Source: JBCCGI01 sp039029355
Lineage (GTDB): Bacteria; Planctomycetota; UBA1135; GCA-002686595
Direction: 5' to 3'
NCBI GenBank assembly: GCA_039029355.1
Contig: JBCCGI010000051.1
Coordinates: 1-59,608 of the forward strand
Length of the DNA: 59,608 nucleotides
Numbering within the stretch: position 1 is the first letter of the stretch; each line of letters begins with the position of its first letter. The translations under genes and the position numbers were made by a program. The notes beneath the pieces are model-generated. The model had not been told where the DNA came from, ran no database searches, and saw only the letters and a program-made list of their open reading frames with translations. Below are positions 9,738 to 18,569 of this stretch, in pieces.

Positions 9738-10811
9738 CTAGGAACCGAGGAGCGAGAAGCCGAGCTCGAAGCGCGCTCCCTCGAGCGCGTCCGCGTCACT
9801 CCCGACGTCCTGATACAGCAGCGACCAGCGGCCGGCCGGGCCGAAGGGCGTGTACCAGACGAGACCGACCGACGAGCGCGACGAGTCGAGCGAGTCGTCG
9901 AACTCCTCCCAGCGCGCGAGAAGCTCCCACTCGTCTTCGCCGAAGAGGTAGCCGACCGTGACGGTCGCCGGCGTGGTGTCGGCCTTGGTGGTGCCGAGGA
10001 TGTTGTCGAAGTCGAGGCCCGACGTCGCGTCGTAGTCCTCGGCGTACTGCACCATGTCGGCACGCACGCTGAGACCGTCGACGACCAGGCCGACGTCGCC
10101 CGCGACCGCGCTGCCGTCCGAGACCGCGCCGTCGTCGAGGAAGCCGACGCCGACGGTGAGCTGGGTGCCCTCGCTGTAGCCGTAGGCGCCGTGGTCGCGG
10201 CCGAAGGCGCCGTCGCCGATCACGTCCCACTCGGCACGGCCGATCAGGCGGAAGTCGTCGCCGGTGCCGTCGGCGCCGTTCTGGGCCGAAAGCAGCCAGC
10301 GGAAGGAGCCGAGGCCGCTCTCGAACATGATGCCCGGAGTCCGGTCATCGGTCTCGTCGCCGGTGATCGGCAGGTCGAGGAAACGGTCGTAGAAGCGGTT
10401 GCTGCGCCCGCTCCAGAGCAGCGGGCCCTTGTACTGGCCGAAGTAGAGCGTCGACGCCTCGGAGACGTTCCACGAGGCGTAGGCGTCGACCAGCTCCATC
10501 GTGCCGTCGGACATCTCGCCCGAGATGAAGTAGTTGGTGTCGCCGACCGAGCCCGAGAACAGGAGCCGCGCCCGGCGGAGGACCGTGCCGCTGAGGTCCT
10601 TGCCACCCGAGCTGAAGACGTCGTCCTCCGAGTACTGCTGGGTGATGACCATCTCCAGCCCGAAGTTCGGCCCGGTCTCGTCCTGCGCCGACAGCGCCGA
10701 CGTCATCCCCTGGAGCTCGCGGTCGAGCTTGAGCCACTCGTTGTTCGAGTCCTCGCTTCCGGTGAGGGCGGCGGTCGGGGCCAGCAGGACGGCAGCGGAG
10801 AGGTGGATCAT
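9738..10811 (-). CDS. OprP/OprO-like outer-membrane porin
   Basis: The 357-residue product starts with a short signal peptide (ending near PTAALTG). It continues as alternating strands typical of phosphate-selective porins: GLEMVITQQYSEDD, LRRARLLFSGSVGDTNYFISGE, LYFGQYKGPL and FGPAGRWSLLYQDVG. The LRRARLLF/GQYKGP pattern with the following strand is typical of the OprO/OprP family, which forms anion channels. The C-terminus ends in FELGFSLLGS rather than a terminal aromatic residue. A predicted outer-membrane porin implies a Gram-negative-type envelope. The start at 10811 is the only one giving a signal peptide. Confidence 0.8.
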   Translation of the reverse strand: MIHLSAAVLLAPTAALTGSEDSNNEWLKLDRELQGMTSALSAQDETGPNFGLEMVITQQYSEDDVFSSGGKDLSGTVLRRARLLFSGSVGDTNYFISGEMSDGTMELVDAYASWNVSEASTLYFGQYKGPLLWSGRSNRFYDRFLDLPITGDETDDRTPGIMFESGLGSFRWLLSAQNGADGTGDDFRLIGRAEWDVIGDGAFGRDHGAYGYSEGTQLTVGVGFLDDGAVSDGSAVAGDVGLVVDGLSVRADMVQYAEDYDATSGLDFDNILGTTKADTTPATVTVGYLFGEDEWELLARWEEFDDSLDSSRSSVGLVWYTPFGPAGRWSLLYQDVGSDADALEGARFELGFSLLGS

Positions 10812-10931
10812 TAATCGGGGGACGGTCTGGGAGCTGGGCTCAGGGCCGTCCGGCAGGGGGCCGGAGGCGCTGGCTAGGAGCTTTCGGAGGGTGGAGAATC
10901 TAGCGACTGGGCGCCGGAATCCAAGCGATCG

Positions 10932-10967
10932 GGGGCTTCGGGGGCCCCGGGGCGCCCCCGAAGCCCC
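10932..10967. terminator. 13-bp perfect hairpin after the S9 peptidase gene
   Basis: GGGGCTTCGGGGG (10932-10944) pairs without mismatch with CCCCCGAAGCCCC (10955-10967) around a 10-nt loop. It lies 15 nt downstream of the leftward S9 peptidase stop (10983) and upstream of the porin gene. There is no T-run after it on the coding strand, so termination efficiency is uncertain. Confidence 0.55.
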
Positions 10968-10982
10968 TCTGGGAGCGGATTT

Positions 10983-13454
10983 TTACCGGTTCGCGGGCGC
11001 CGCAGCCTCGTCGGCGGCGGCCTCCGGCCCGGTGGCGCCGGCCTCGAGCACGCCGCCCGCGGCCATGTGACGGTCCAGCCAGTCGATCATCTCGGCCAGC
11101 ACGTGGAGCACGCTCTCGCGGGCGCGGTACCCGTGGCTCTCGTGCGGCAGCACGACGTGGCGCGCGGTGCCGCCCAGCCCCTTGATGGCCTGGTAGAGCC
11201 GCTCGGACTGCATCGGGAAGGTGCCCGAGTTGTTGTCCACCGCGCCGTGGATCAGGAGCAGCGGCTCGCCCATCCCGTCGGCGTGCAGGAAGGGAGAGAC
11301 CGAGACGTAGGTGTCGGTCGCCTCCCACACCGTCCGGCGCTCGGCCTGGAAGCCGAACGGGGTCAGCGTGCGGTTGTAGGCCCCGCTGCGCGCGATGCCG
11401 GCGCGGAAGAGGTCGGTGTGCGCCAGCAGGTTGGCCGTCATGAAGGCCCCGTAGCTGTGCCCCCCCACCGCCGCGCGCGCGGGGTCGGCGACGCCCATCT
11501 CGTCGGCCACGCGGATGGCCGCCTCGGCGGCCATCGTGATCTGCTCGACGAAGGTGTCGTTCATCGTCTCGGCGTCGCCGATGACCGGCATCGCCGCGTT
11601 GTCGAGCACCGCGTAGCCCTGGGTCAGCAGGAACAGGTGCGAGTAGCTCGCGAAGCGCGTGAAGCGGTACGGCGTGCCGGAAACCTGCCCCGCCGTCGAA
11701 GGATCGTTGAACTCGCGCGGGTAGGCCCAGACGAAGAGCGGGAGCCGCGTGCCCTCCTCGTAGCCCGCCGGCAGGTACAGCGTCGCGGAGAGCGGCACGC
11801 CGTCGGCGCGCTCGTACGTGATCAGCTCCTTCTTCACCCCGCGCAGCGACGGCTGCGGGTCGGGATAGTCGGTGAGCCGCGCCACCTTGGCCGCGTCCTC
11901 GAGGTCGCGCAGACGCCAGTTCGGCGGCTCCGCGGGGCTCTCATAGCGCGTGACGAAGGACGGCTTGCGCTCGGTCCCGCCGCGCACGAGCGCGACGACG
12001 CTCTCGTAGCAGCCCGGCGCGCAGCGCCACAGCCGCTCGACGCCGAGGGTCGCGAGCTCGACCCGATCGAGGAACGGACGCGCCCCCCCGTCGGCGGCGC
12101 CGTAACCGCTGCGGTAGATCCAGCCGCCGTCCTGGCGGACGACGAGCGAGCCGCGTCCGTCGTAGCGCAGCACCGGGTCGCCCGGGTCGCCGTAGCGGTC
12201 GCGCACGCTGCGATCCTCGAGCACGCGCCGCTCGGCCGACGGATCCTTCAGGTCGACGATCGCGCTGTGCGTCCAGCGCCGGTCGCGGTCGTACTCGGAG
12301 AAGACGGCGAGCCCGGGGTCCTCCATCCACGTCAGGCCGGTCGCGCGCTGCGCGACGCGCGCGAGCTCGCGCGGGGCTCCGTCGAAGGGCGCCGGCAGGC
12401 TCAGCCAGCGGTCGCGGTGCTCGACCTCGGCCTTGGGGTCGCCGCCGTCGAGGGCCTCGGCCCAGACCAGCGTCGCCGGCTCGCCGGCCTTCCAGCGCGC
12501 CATGCGGGGCCCGGTGCGCACCCCGCCGATCGGGATGCTCTCGGCCAACGGCACGTCGGCGAGCAGGTGACGCGTGCCGCCGTTCAGGTCGCGCACCTCG
12601 ATCCGCTGGGGGAACGAGTAGTACGGCATGAGGTACGAGAACGGCCGGTGAATCTCGCTGACGAGCAGGTTCTCGCCATCCGGCGACGGCGTCGCGGACA
12701 TCACGATGCCCGGGCGTCCCACCGGCGCGAGCTTGCCGTCGCCCGGCGTCCAGACCGCCAGCTGGGTCACGCCGTAGTGCTCGAACAGCTGCGCGTCATG
12801 CTCGTCGTCGAGCAGGTCCTGGTAGGTCCGCAGCGGCGAGGCGTCCCCGCTGGTCTCCTGCGTGATCGGACCGGCCGGCACCGCCGGGCGCTCGGGCGCC
12901 GCTCCGCGCCCCGAGGGCACGAGGTGCACCAGGAGGCGCGCTCCGTCCGGCATCCAGCGGAAGCCGTTGCCGAAGACCGCGTTCAGCCGGTCGGTCACCT
13001 TCACCGGAGCGTCGGGAGCGTCGACCTGGGCGACCCAGAGCTCGACGCCGTCGTCGGCGCGCAGCGTGTAGGCGAGCGCACGCGACGTGTGCGACCAGCG
13101 CGCGCTCATCAGCCGCGCGCCATCCGCGAGCGGGATGCGGTACTCGGCGCCGCCCTGCACCTCGCGCAGCAGCAGGCCGAGGTCGAAGCCGGTGCGGTAG
13201 CCGGCGTTGGCCGTCGGATCGACGCGCAGCCCGGCCAGCGGGAGCCACGGTCGGGCGACGTCGGCGATCGCCGGCAGGGCGCCGCGCTCGGAGATCAGCA
13301 TCCAACGCGCGTCGGGGCTGACCTGCACGGACGGGGTCGCGGGAGCGTCGACGAGCTCGACGACCTCCGGCGGGGGCAGGCGGTAGGCCTCCTGGGCGCT
13401 GGGGGCGGCGGAGAGGGCGACGAGGAGCGAGAAGACGGCCGGGGCTGCGGTCAT
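10983..13454 (-). CDS. Prolyl oligopeptidase-family S9 peptidase, glutamyl endopeptidase type
   Basis: The 823-residue product has a signal peptide (MTAAPAVFSLLVALSAAPSAQ), an N-terminal beta-propeller (to about residue 560) and a C-terminal alpha/beta hydrolase. The catalytic triad is Ser667 in GGHSYGAF, Asp740 in HGAVDNNSG and His774 in PHESHGY. The LPHESHGYRARESVLHVL block and the FPMQSERLYQAIKG block match the S9D glutamyl endopeptidase group (chloroplast cGEP and bacterial relatives). It probably degrades peptides outside the cytoplasm. The ATG at 13454 was chosen because it starts the signal peptide. It is divergent from guaD across a 181-nt spacer. Confidence 0.92.
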   Translation of the reverse strand: MTAAPAVFSLLVALSAAPSAQEAYRLPPPEVVELVDAPATPSVQVSPDARWMLISERGALPAIADVARPWLPLAGLRVDPTANAGYRTGFDLGLLLREVQGGAEYRIPLADGARLMSARWSHTSRALAYTLRADDGVELWVAQVDAPDAPVKVTDRLNAVFGNGFRWMPDGARLLVHLVPSGRGAAPERPAVPAGPITQETSGDASPLRTYQDLLDDEHDAQLFEHYGVTQLAVWTPGDGKLAPVGRPGIVMSATPSPDGENLLVSEIHRPFSYLMPYYSFPQRIEVRDLNGGTRHLLADVPLAESIPIGGVRTGPRMARWKAGEPATLVWAEALDGGDPKAEVEHRDRWLSLPAPFDGAPRELARVAQRATGLTWMEDPGLAVFSEYDRDRRWTHSAIVDLKDPSAERRVLEDRSVRDRYGDPGDPVLRYDGRGSLVVRQDGGWIYRSGYGAADGGARPFLDRVELATLGVERLWRCAPGCYESVVALVRGGTERKPSFVTRYESPAEPPNWRLRDLEDAAKVARLTDYPDPQPSLRGVKKELITYERADGVPLSATLYLPAGYEEGTRLPLFVWAYPREFNDPSTAGQVSGTPYRFTRFASYSHLFLLTQGYAVLDNAAMPVIGDAETMNDTFVEQITMAAEAAIRVADEMGVADPARAAVGGHSYGAFMTANLLAHTDLFRAGIARSGAYNRTLTPFGFQAERRTVWEATDTYVSVSPFLHADGMGEPLLLIHGAVDNNSGTFPMQSERLYQAIKGLGGTARHVVLPHESHGYRARESVLHVLAEMIDWLDRHMAAGGVLEAGATGPEAAADEAAAPANR

Positions 13455-13635
13455 GCGGGTTCCGTTACAGGCGGGAGGAAGGAGCCAAGGGGCGCTCGAT
13501 CCCACGATTCTAGGGAGGGCTCCATTGCGGGCCGTTCAAAAAAGGTACGACGAAGGCGAAAGGTCTGCGGCCTCGCGGCCGATCGCCAACGGGTTCGGGC
13601 CCCTCGCCGGGGCCGCCCTCCGAGCTCCCCTCGCC

Positions 13636-14100
13636 ATGAACGAACCCTTCCTACACCGCGCGATCGAGCTGGCCCGCGCGTCGGTCGCCACCGGCGGCGG
13701 CCCCTTCGGAGCCGTGGTGGTGCGGGGCGGAGAGGTCGTCGCCGAGGGCGCAAACCGCGTCGTGCTCGGCTGCGACCCGACCGCCCACGCCGAGGTCGAG
13801 GCGATCCGCAACGCGTGCCGCGCGCTGGGCACCCACGACCTCGCGGGATGCGAGCTGTACGCGAGCAGCGAGCCCTGCCCGATGTGCGCCGCCGCGATCC
13901 ACTGGGCGCGCGTCGACCGGCTGGTGTACGCAGCGTCGCGCGACGACGCCGCCGCGGCCGGCTTCGACGACGAGCTGCTCTTCCGCGACCTGGGCGCGCC
14001 GCCCGAGGAGCGCCGCGTGCCGGGCCGGCGCGCGCTGGCCGACGAGGGGCGCGCCGTCTTCGACCTGTGGCGCGCTAAGGCCGACCGGGTTCCGTACTAG
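13636..14100 (+). CDS. guaD: Guanine deaminase, cytidine deaminase fold
   Basis: The 154-residue product converts guanine to xanthine in purine salvage. It aligns over its full length with Bacillus subtilis GuaD (156 residues), from MNEPFLHRAIELA through GGPFGAVVV, DPTAHAEVEAIR, SSEPCPMCAAAIHWAR and AAGFDDELLFRDL. The zinc ligands are His51, Cys81 and Cys84, with catalytic Glu53. The start at 13636 matches the family; a longer in-frame reading exists but adds a non-homologous Arg/Ala-rich leader. Its last 26 nt overlap the 3' end of the opposing lipoprotein gene. Confidence 0.92.
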   Translation: MNEPFLHRAIELARASVATGGGPFGAVVVRGGEVVAEGANRVVLGCDPTAHAEVEAIRNACRALGTHDLAGCELYASSEPCPMCAAAIHWARVDRLVYAASRDDAAAAGFDDELLFRDLGAPPEERRVPGRRALADEGRAVFDLWRAKADRVPY

Positions 14101-14737
14101 CGGGCTCCTCGGCCGGCGGCTCGGAGTCCTTCTCGAAGAGCTTGCCGGTCTCGTCCCACAGCTTCCAGCGGCCGACCCGCCGGCCCGCGTCGTAGACGCC
14201 CTCGGCCCGCTTGCGCCCCTCGCGGTCGTAGATCGTCCACCAGCCATGGCGGCGGCTGTGCTCGAACGGGCCGACCTCAGCGACGGCGCCGTTCGAGTGC
14301 CAGTAGGTCCACTCGCCTTCGCGCACGCCGCCGATGCCCATCCCCTGGCCGCGCGGAGAGCCGTCGGGGTACCACCACTTCATGGGCAGCAGCGCGGCGC
14401 CGTCGCCGATCTCGACCACCGACTCGCGCGAGCCATCCTCGTAGAACGTGCGCCAGGTGCCGGTCGGGTCGCCTTGGCGGAAGTCGCGCTCGGCCTTCGT
14501 GGCTCCGTCCTCGTACCACTCCAGCTCCTCGCCGTGCTTGACGGTGCGGCCGTCGGGGTGGACCAGCACCACGTAGCTCTTCTTGAGCTGCTCGCGGCCG
14601 GGGAACCACACGCGGCGCATCTCGGAGGTCGGAGGATCGTCGGCGCCGGGGACCGGCGGCGGATCGACGGAGACGCGGCAGCTCCCCGCGAGAACGGGGA
14701 GCGTGGCGAGGACGAGGACTGCTGCCGTGGACCTCAT
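14075..14737 (-). CDS. MORN/YwqK-type repeat lipoprotein
   Basis: The 220-residue product begins with a lipoprotein signal (MRSTAAVLVLATLPVLAGSC, with Cys as the predicted acylated residue). It then carries tandem MORN-like units: GEELEWYEDGATKAERDF, GTWRTFYEDGSRESV, GEWTYWHSNGAVAEVG, GWWTIYDREGRKRAEG and GRWKLWDETGKLFEK. These match the repeat often annotated as YwqK-family antitoxin, but no toxin partner is seen. The ATG lies one base after the stop of the M14 peptidase gene, so the two are probably co-translated. Its 3' end overlaps guaD on the other strand by 26 nt. Binding partners are unknown. Confidence 0.82.
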   Translation of the reverse strand: MRSTAAVLVLATLPVLAGSCRVSVDPPPVPGADDPPTSEMRRVWFPGREQLKKSYVVLVHPDGRTVKHGEELEWYEDGATKAERDFRQGDPTGTWRTFYEDGSRESVVEIGDGAALLPMKWWYPDGSPRGQGMGIGGVREGEWTYWHSNGAVAEVGPFEHSRRHGWWTIYDREGRKRAEGVYDAGRRVGRWKLWDETGKLFEKDSEPPAEEPASTEPGRP

Positions 14738-14738
14738 C

Positions 14739-17159
14739 TCATTCGGCATCGAGGAAGAGCGCGCGCAGCACGAGCTGGAAGGCCTGCTGCGACCAACCGC
14801 GGTACTGCGGGCGGAACCCGAAGAGGTGCACCGCTCCGTCCCCGACCTCGGCCCGCGCCCAGGCGACGCGCTCGGCGATCCGCTCCGGCTCGCGGATCCA
14901 GCCGGAGAGCAGCACGCGCGTCGGCGCGTAGCGCAGCAGCACTTCGACCGGCGGTGCCGCAGGGGGCTCCGGCTCGCCCTTGGGGGCCTTGCGCTCGACC
15001 GTCTTCCAGGCCGCCGAGCGCGAGAAGAACAGCGCGATCGAGTCCGGCAGCCCCTCGGTGAGCGCCGCGTCCTCCGGGACGGCACGCAGCACGCTGCCGG
15101 GACACGAGAAGTCGCCGGAGTCCTCGCCGCGGGTCACGTCGGCCAGCGGCAGCCCGAACAGCTCGATCGCCCAGGCGGCCGAGCTCGCGATCGCGATCAG
15201 CTTCCCGCCGTGCTGCACGAAGCTCTCCACCGCCACCGCGCCCTCGGGGTCGAGGCCGCCGGTGTAGCGCTCCGGAACGCTGCCCGCGGGCCGCCCGCGG
15301 TCGAGCTGGCCGGAGGTGAGGCTCGGCAGGATCAGCATGTCGAGGAAGTCGCCAAGCTCGCCGGCGCGCAGCATCTCGTTGCGCACCAGCACGTACGGGA
15401 CGCCGAACGAGTCCAGGTTGTAGCGCAGCCACCCCTCGTTCATGCTGCCCTGCCACGGCGAGTACACACCGATGCGCGGCATCCCTTCGAACGGCGAACC
15501 GCCGGCCCGGTTGCCGAAGCGCACCTTGCCCTCGGCGATGTCGAAGCGCCCGCCGCCCGCGAGCTCCTTAGCCACGCGGCGCCAGGTGTCGCTGTCGACC
15601 AGGTCGCCCGAACCCAGCTCGAAGCCCACGACGGCTTCGTCCGGAGTCTCCGCCTCGCGCAGCTCGACGTCGAGCTCCCCCATCACCTCGACGCGGCGCA
15701 CGCCGAGCAGGAAGGGCAGCGTCCAGCCCGCGACGTCGTACGGCGGGTCGCCTTCTGGGTAGTCCTGCACCTCGAACAGGTCGCGCACGTGGTTGCCGTA
15801 GGGCTGGTCGGCGCGCAGCACGATCGAGCCCGCCGGCCAGCGGCGCCCGTCGGCCGCGAACGCGCGGTCGACGACGTGCGCCTCGACGCCGGCGAGCAGC
15901 AGCGCGTCCATCAGCCGACGCACCGCGCCGACGTCGCGGTTGTCGCTGGGCACGATCCAGGCCCGCGGCGAGCCCTCGGCCCCCCGCTGAATCGAGCGCT
16001 CCGCGGCGGCGAGCGCATTCTCGAGCCACAGCCGCGGCTCGCGCGCGAGGCTGCCGAGGAGCGACTCGGCGAAGACGTGCTCGTAGTCGATGATGTCGCG
16101 GATGCGCCACCACCCGCCGGGCCACGGCGCGGGGAAGCGGTTGGACGGCCCGTAGCCGCCCTGGATTCCGCGCGGCGCGCCCAGCTCGGACAGCGGGCGG
16201 AACACCGGCGAGGCCAGGTTCACCGAGGCCGCCTCGGTCAGGAGCCCGACGATGTTGTGGCGCACCGGCACGTTGCGGTTGCCGCCGTTCCACCACATGT
16301 CGTACGTGACGCCGGTCGAAACGCCGGTGAGTCCCGCGCGCGTCATGTCGAAGAGCGCGCGCGTGCCGATCTGGTCGATGCCGGTGATGATGCCCGGGTC
16401 GAGGTTCGGGTTGAGCGGGTCGCGGAAGGGCGGCACGAACATGCGCTCGCGCGTGCTGCCCTGCTGGTGCACGTCCCAGTAGACCTGCGGGAACCACTCG
16501 CCATACAGCAGCCGCGTGACGATGCGCGTCTCGTTCTGCGTCAGCATGAACCAGTCGCGGTTGTTGTCGTGGCCCGAGTAGTACTGGTAGAGCTTCAGCA
16601 GCCCCGACGCCTCGTACGGCGTGCCGACGGTCTCGCGGTACCACGAGACGACGTGGTCCTGCCCGTCGGGGTTGAGGCAGGGCGCGATCAGGATCAGGAG
16701 CTCCTCGCGCGCGCTCTTGTACGGCTCCTCCTCGGAGGTCGCGAGGTTGTAAGCGAGCTCGAGCCCGAACTGCGGCGCCGCGGTCTCGGTCGAGTGCATC
16801 CCCAGCGAGATGAAGAGGATCGGCTTGGCCGCGTCGAGCAGCGCTTCCTTCTCCTCGTCGCTGAGCCCGCGCGGGTCGGCGATCTGCCGCGTGAGGCCAC
16901 GCAGCTCGTCGCGGCGCGCGAGGTTCGCCGGGGTCGAGATCATCGAGAGCAGGAACTCGCGCCCCTCGGTCGTCTCTCCGACGACGTCGACGAGGACGCG
17001 CTCGCTCTCCTCGGCCAGGCGCTTGTGGTAGCTGGACACCTCGTCCCAGTCCGCCAGCTCGAAGTCGCGCCCGACCGGACGGCCGAGGTGCTCTTCGGGG
17101 GTGGTGACACCCTGGGCGGGCAGGAGGAGGGCGAGGTGGGCGAGGGCGGTCGGGATCAT
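14739..17159 (-). CDS. Exported M14-family zinc carboxypeptidase
   Basis: The 806-residue product has a short signal peptide (MIPTALAHLALLLPAQG) and an N-terminal M14 catalytic domain. The zinc ligands are His122 and Glu125 (GMHSTE) and His231 (WDVHQQG). The substrate-binding region GHDNNRDW is present. The rest (about residues 430-806) contains a hydrolase-like region with RIGVYSPWQGSMNEGWLRYNLDSFGV, as in related large M14 proteins whose C-terminal half resembles a glutamine amidotransferase-like fold. It lies 25 nt after the pcm stop and one base before the MORN lipoprotein. A Shine-Dalgarno-like AGGAG precedes the ATG at 17159. Confidence 0.9.
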   Translation of the reverse strand: MIPTALAHLALLLPAQGVTTPEEHLGRPVGRDFELADWDEVSSYHKRLAEESERVLVDVVGETTEGREFLLSMISTPANLARRDELRGLTRQIADPRGLSDEEKEALLDAAKPILFISLGMHSTETAAPQFGLELAYNLATSEEEPYKSAREELLILIAPCLNPDGQDHVVSWYRETVGTPYEASGLLKLYQYYSGHDNNRDWFMLTQNETRIVTRLLYGEWFPQVYWDVHQQGSTRERMFVPPFRDPLNPNLDPGIITGIDQIGTRALFDMTRAGLTGVSTGVTYDMWWNGGNRNVPVRHNIVGLLTEAASVNLASPVFRPLSELGAPRGIQGGYGPSNRFPAPWPGGWWRIRDIIDYEHVFAESLLGSLAREPRLWLENALAAAERSIQRGAEGSPRAWIVPSDNRDVGAVRRLMDALLLAGVEAHVVDRAFAADGRRWPAGSIVLRADQPYGNHVRDLFEVQDYPEGDPPYDVAGWTLPFLLGVRRVEVMGELDVELREAETPDEAVVGFELGSGDLVDSDTWRRVAKELAGGGRFDIAEGKVRFGNRAGGSPFEGMPRIGVYSPWQGSMNEGWLRYNLDSFGVPYVLVRNEMLRAGELGDFLDMLILPSLTSGQLDRGRPAGSVPERYTGGLDPEGAVAVESFVQHGGKLIAIASSAAWAIELFGLPLADVTRGEDSGDFSCPGSVLRAVPEDAALTEGLPDSIALFFSRSAAWKTVERKAPKGEPEPPAAPPVEVLLRYAPTRVLLSGWIREPERIAERVAWARAEVGDGAVHLFGFRPQYRGWSQQAFQLVLRALFLDAE

Positions 17160-17184
17160 GGATGCGCTCCTGGGGGTGAGGCGC

Positions 17185-17808
17185 TCAGGATAGCGGCCCG
17201 CCGTCCGCGCGGAACGCCGCGCCGGTAAGCGGCACAAATCGAACGGGGAAGAGCTCCTGGACGCGGACGCCCTCGCCCTCGCGCCGCACGGCGATCAGGC
17301 GCTGGTCGGCCTCCCCTACCGGGAGCACCAGGCGGCCGCCCGGCGCGAGCTGATCGACCAGCGCGGCGGGGACGCTCGGCGGCGCTGCGGCCACCACGAC
17401 CGCGTCCCACGGCGCGCCGGCGGCGTGGCCGGCCCCGCCGTCGGCGCAGAGCACGCGCGCCGGGCAGCCCAGAGCGGCGAGCCGCTGCGCGCAGTCCTCG
17501 GCCAGCTCGGGCACGATCTCGAGCGCGACGACCTCGGCCGCCAGCTCGGCCAGGACCGCGGTCTGATAGCCGCATCCGGCCCCGACCTCGAGCACCCGAC
17601 CGCCGGGTCGCGGCAGCGCCGCCTGGACCATGCGCGCGACCACGTAGGGCTGGGAGATGGTCTGGCCGTGCCCGATCGGCAGGGGGCCGTCCTCGTAGGC
17701 GTGGCGCGCGAGCTCGGGCGGGACGAAGGCGTGCCGCGGCACCCGCCGCATCGCGGCGAGGACGCGCTGGTCGCTCACGTCCCGCGCTGCGAGCTGCGTC
17801 GCGACCAT
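17185..17808 (-). CDS. pcm: Protein-L-isoaspartate O-methyltransferase
   Basis: The 207-residue product repairs isoaspartyl damage in proteins using S-adenosylmethionine. Family signatures are RVPRHAFVPPE, PIGHGQTISQPYVVARM and the SAM-binding VLEVGAGCGYQTAVLAELA. Length matches Pcm. The start at 17808 gives a usual N-terminus. It heads a three-gene leftward operon with the M14 peptidase and the MORN lipoprotein and is divergent from the NTF2-like gene. The link between isoaspartate repair and an exported peptidase may be only positional. Confidence 0.95.
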   Translation of the reverse strand: MVATQLAARDVSDQRVLAAMRRVPRHAFVPPELARHAYEDGPLPIGHGQTISQPYVVARMVQAALPRPGGRVLEVGAGCGYQTAVLAELAAEVVALEIVPELAEDCAQRLAALGCPARVLCADGGAGHAAGAPWDAVVVAAAPPSVPAALVDQLAPGGRLVLPVGEADQRLIAVRREGEGVRVQELFPVRFVPLTGAAFRADGGPLS

Positions 17809-17951
17809 GGCCGCGCGCTCTTCGGCGCGCTCTGCCCAGGGATCTTGCGTGGCGGCGGCTCCTTCGGTGATTCAGGATAACAGCGCGCGAGGACCGCCGT
17901 CCTGCGGCTCGAACGCCCTCCCCGCGCACCCACGACAAGGACCAGAACGCC

Positions 17952-18500
17952 ATGTGGAAGCCGCTCAGCGCCACCCTCGCCCTCGCCGCCGCCCTCTCCT
18001 TTCTCCTGCTGCCGACGCCCGCGCCCGCGGCCGCCCGTGCGCCGCTGGGACCGGGCGGGGTGCTCGACGCCCACCGCAAGCTGTTCGCCGCGATGGACGC
18101 GCGCGACGTCGAAGGCGTGCGCGCGCTGCTGGCGCCCCAGGTCGGAGGCGCCACGGTGAACGCCGAGGGCGATTGGGGCGACCCGATCGGGTTCCGCGCG
18201 TACGTGCTCGACGACAAGGGGCTGCCGCGCTCGGTCGACAAGGAGCTGGCCGCGGTCAAGTGGCTGCTGGCGATGGATGCGACCGCGCTCCCGGACGGCT
18301 CCTCGGGATGGAGCACGCGCATCGTCGACGCGTGGCTCGACTGCCCTAGCGGCGACGCGTCCTACGCAACGCTCGAGCTGGAGCGCACCGCGCGCGGCGG
18401 CGACGAGGTGGTCACGCGCCGCTACCGCAGCACGTCGCTGGTCGCACACCGCGACGGGGATTGGTCGATCTGGCACCTGCACGTGTCGCCGTCGAAGTAG
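17952..18500 (+). CDS. Exported protein with a SnoaL/NTF2-like fold
   Basis: The 182-residue product has a signal peptide (about residues 1-27, ending near PAPAAA). An alpha+beta domain follows: VLDAHRKLFAAMDARDVEGVRALLAP, a central segment, then a strand-rich end including RRYRSTSLVAHRDGDWSIWHLH. This resembles DUF4440/SnoaL-like NTF2 domains, which act as small ligand-binding or catalytic pockets. The C-terminal WxIWHLH strand supports the assignment. No catalytic residues can be assigned. It stands alone between a divergent pcm operon and the next rightward gene 69 nt away. Confidence 0.65.
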   Translation: MWKPLSATLALAAALSFLLLPTPAPAAARAPLGPGGVLDAHRKLFAAMDARDVEGVRALLAPQVGGATVNAEGDWGDPIGFRAYVLDDKGLPRSVDKELAAVKWLLAMDATALPDGSSGWSTRIVDAWLDCPSGDASYATLELERTARGGDEVVTRRYRSTSLVAHRDGDWSIWHLHVSPSK

Positions 18501-18569
18501 CCAAAAGGCGGCCGCCGGGCAGGAATCGGTGGCTCCTCGCGGCGGGGTCCGGCAGACTCGGAGACCGCG

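Noticed and set aside
11067..14078. 1003-codon + strand frame opposite the S9 peptidase
   Set aside because: A shadow frame; the minus strand has a complete peptidase with signal peptide and catalytic triad.
13636..14100. tRNA-editing deaminase (TadA) as an identity for the guanine deaminase
   Set aside because: The C-terminal half (AAGFDDELLFRDL) and length match B. subtilis GuaD rather than TadA.
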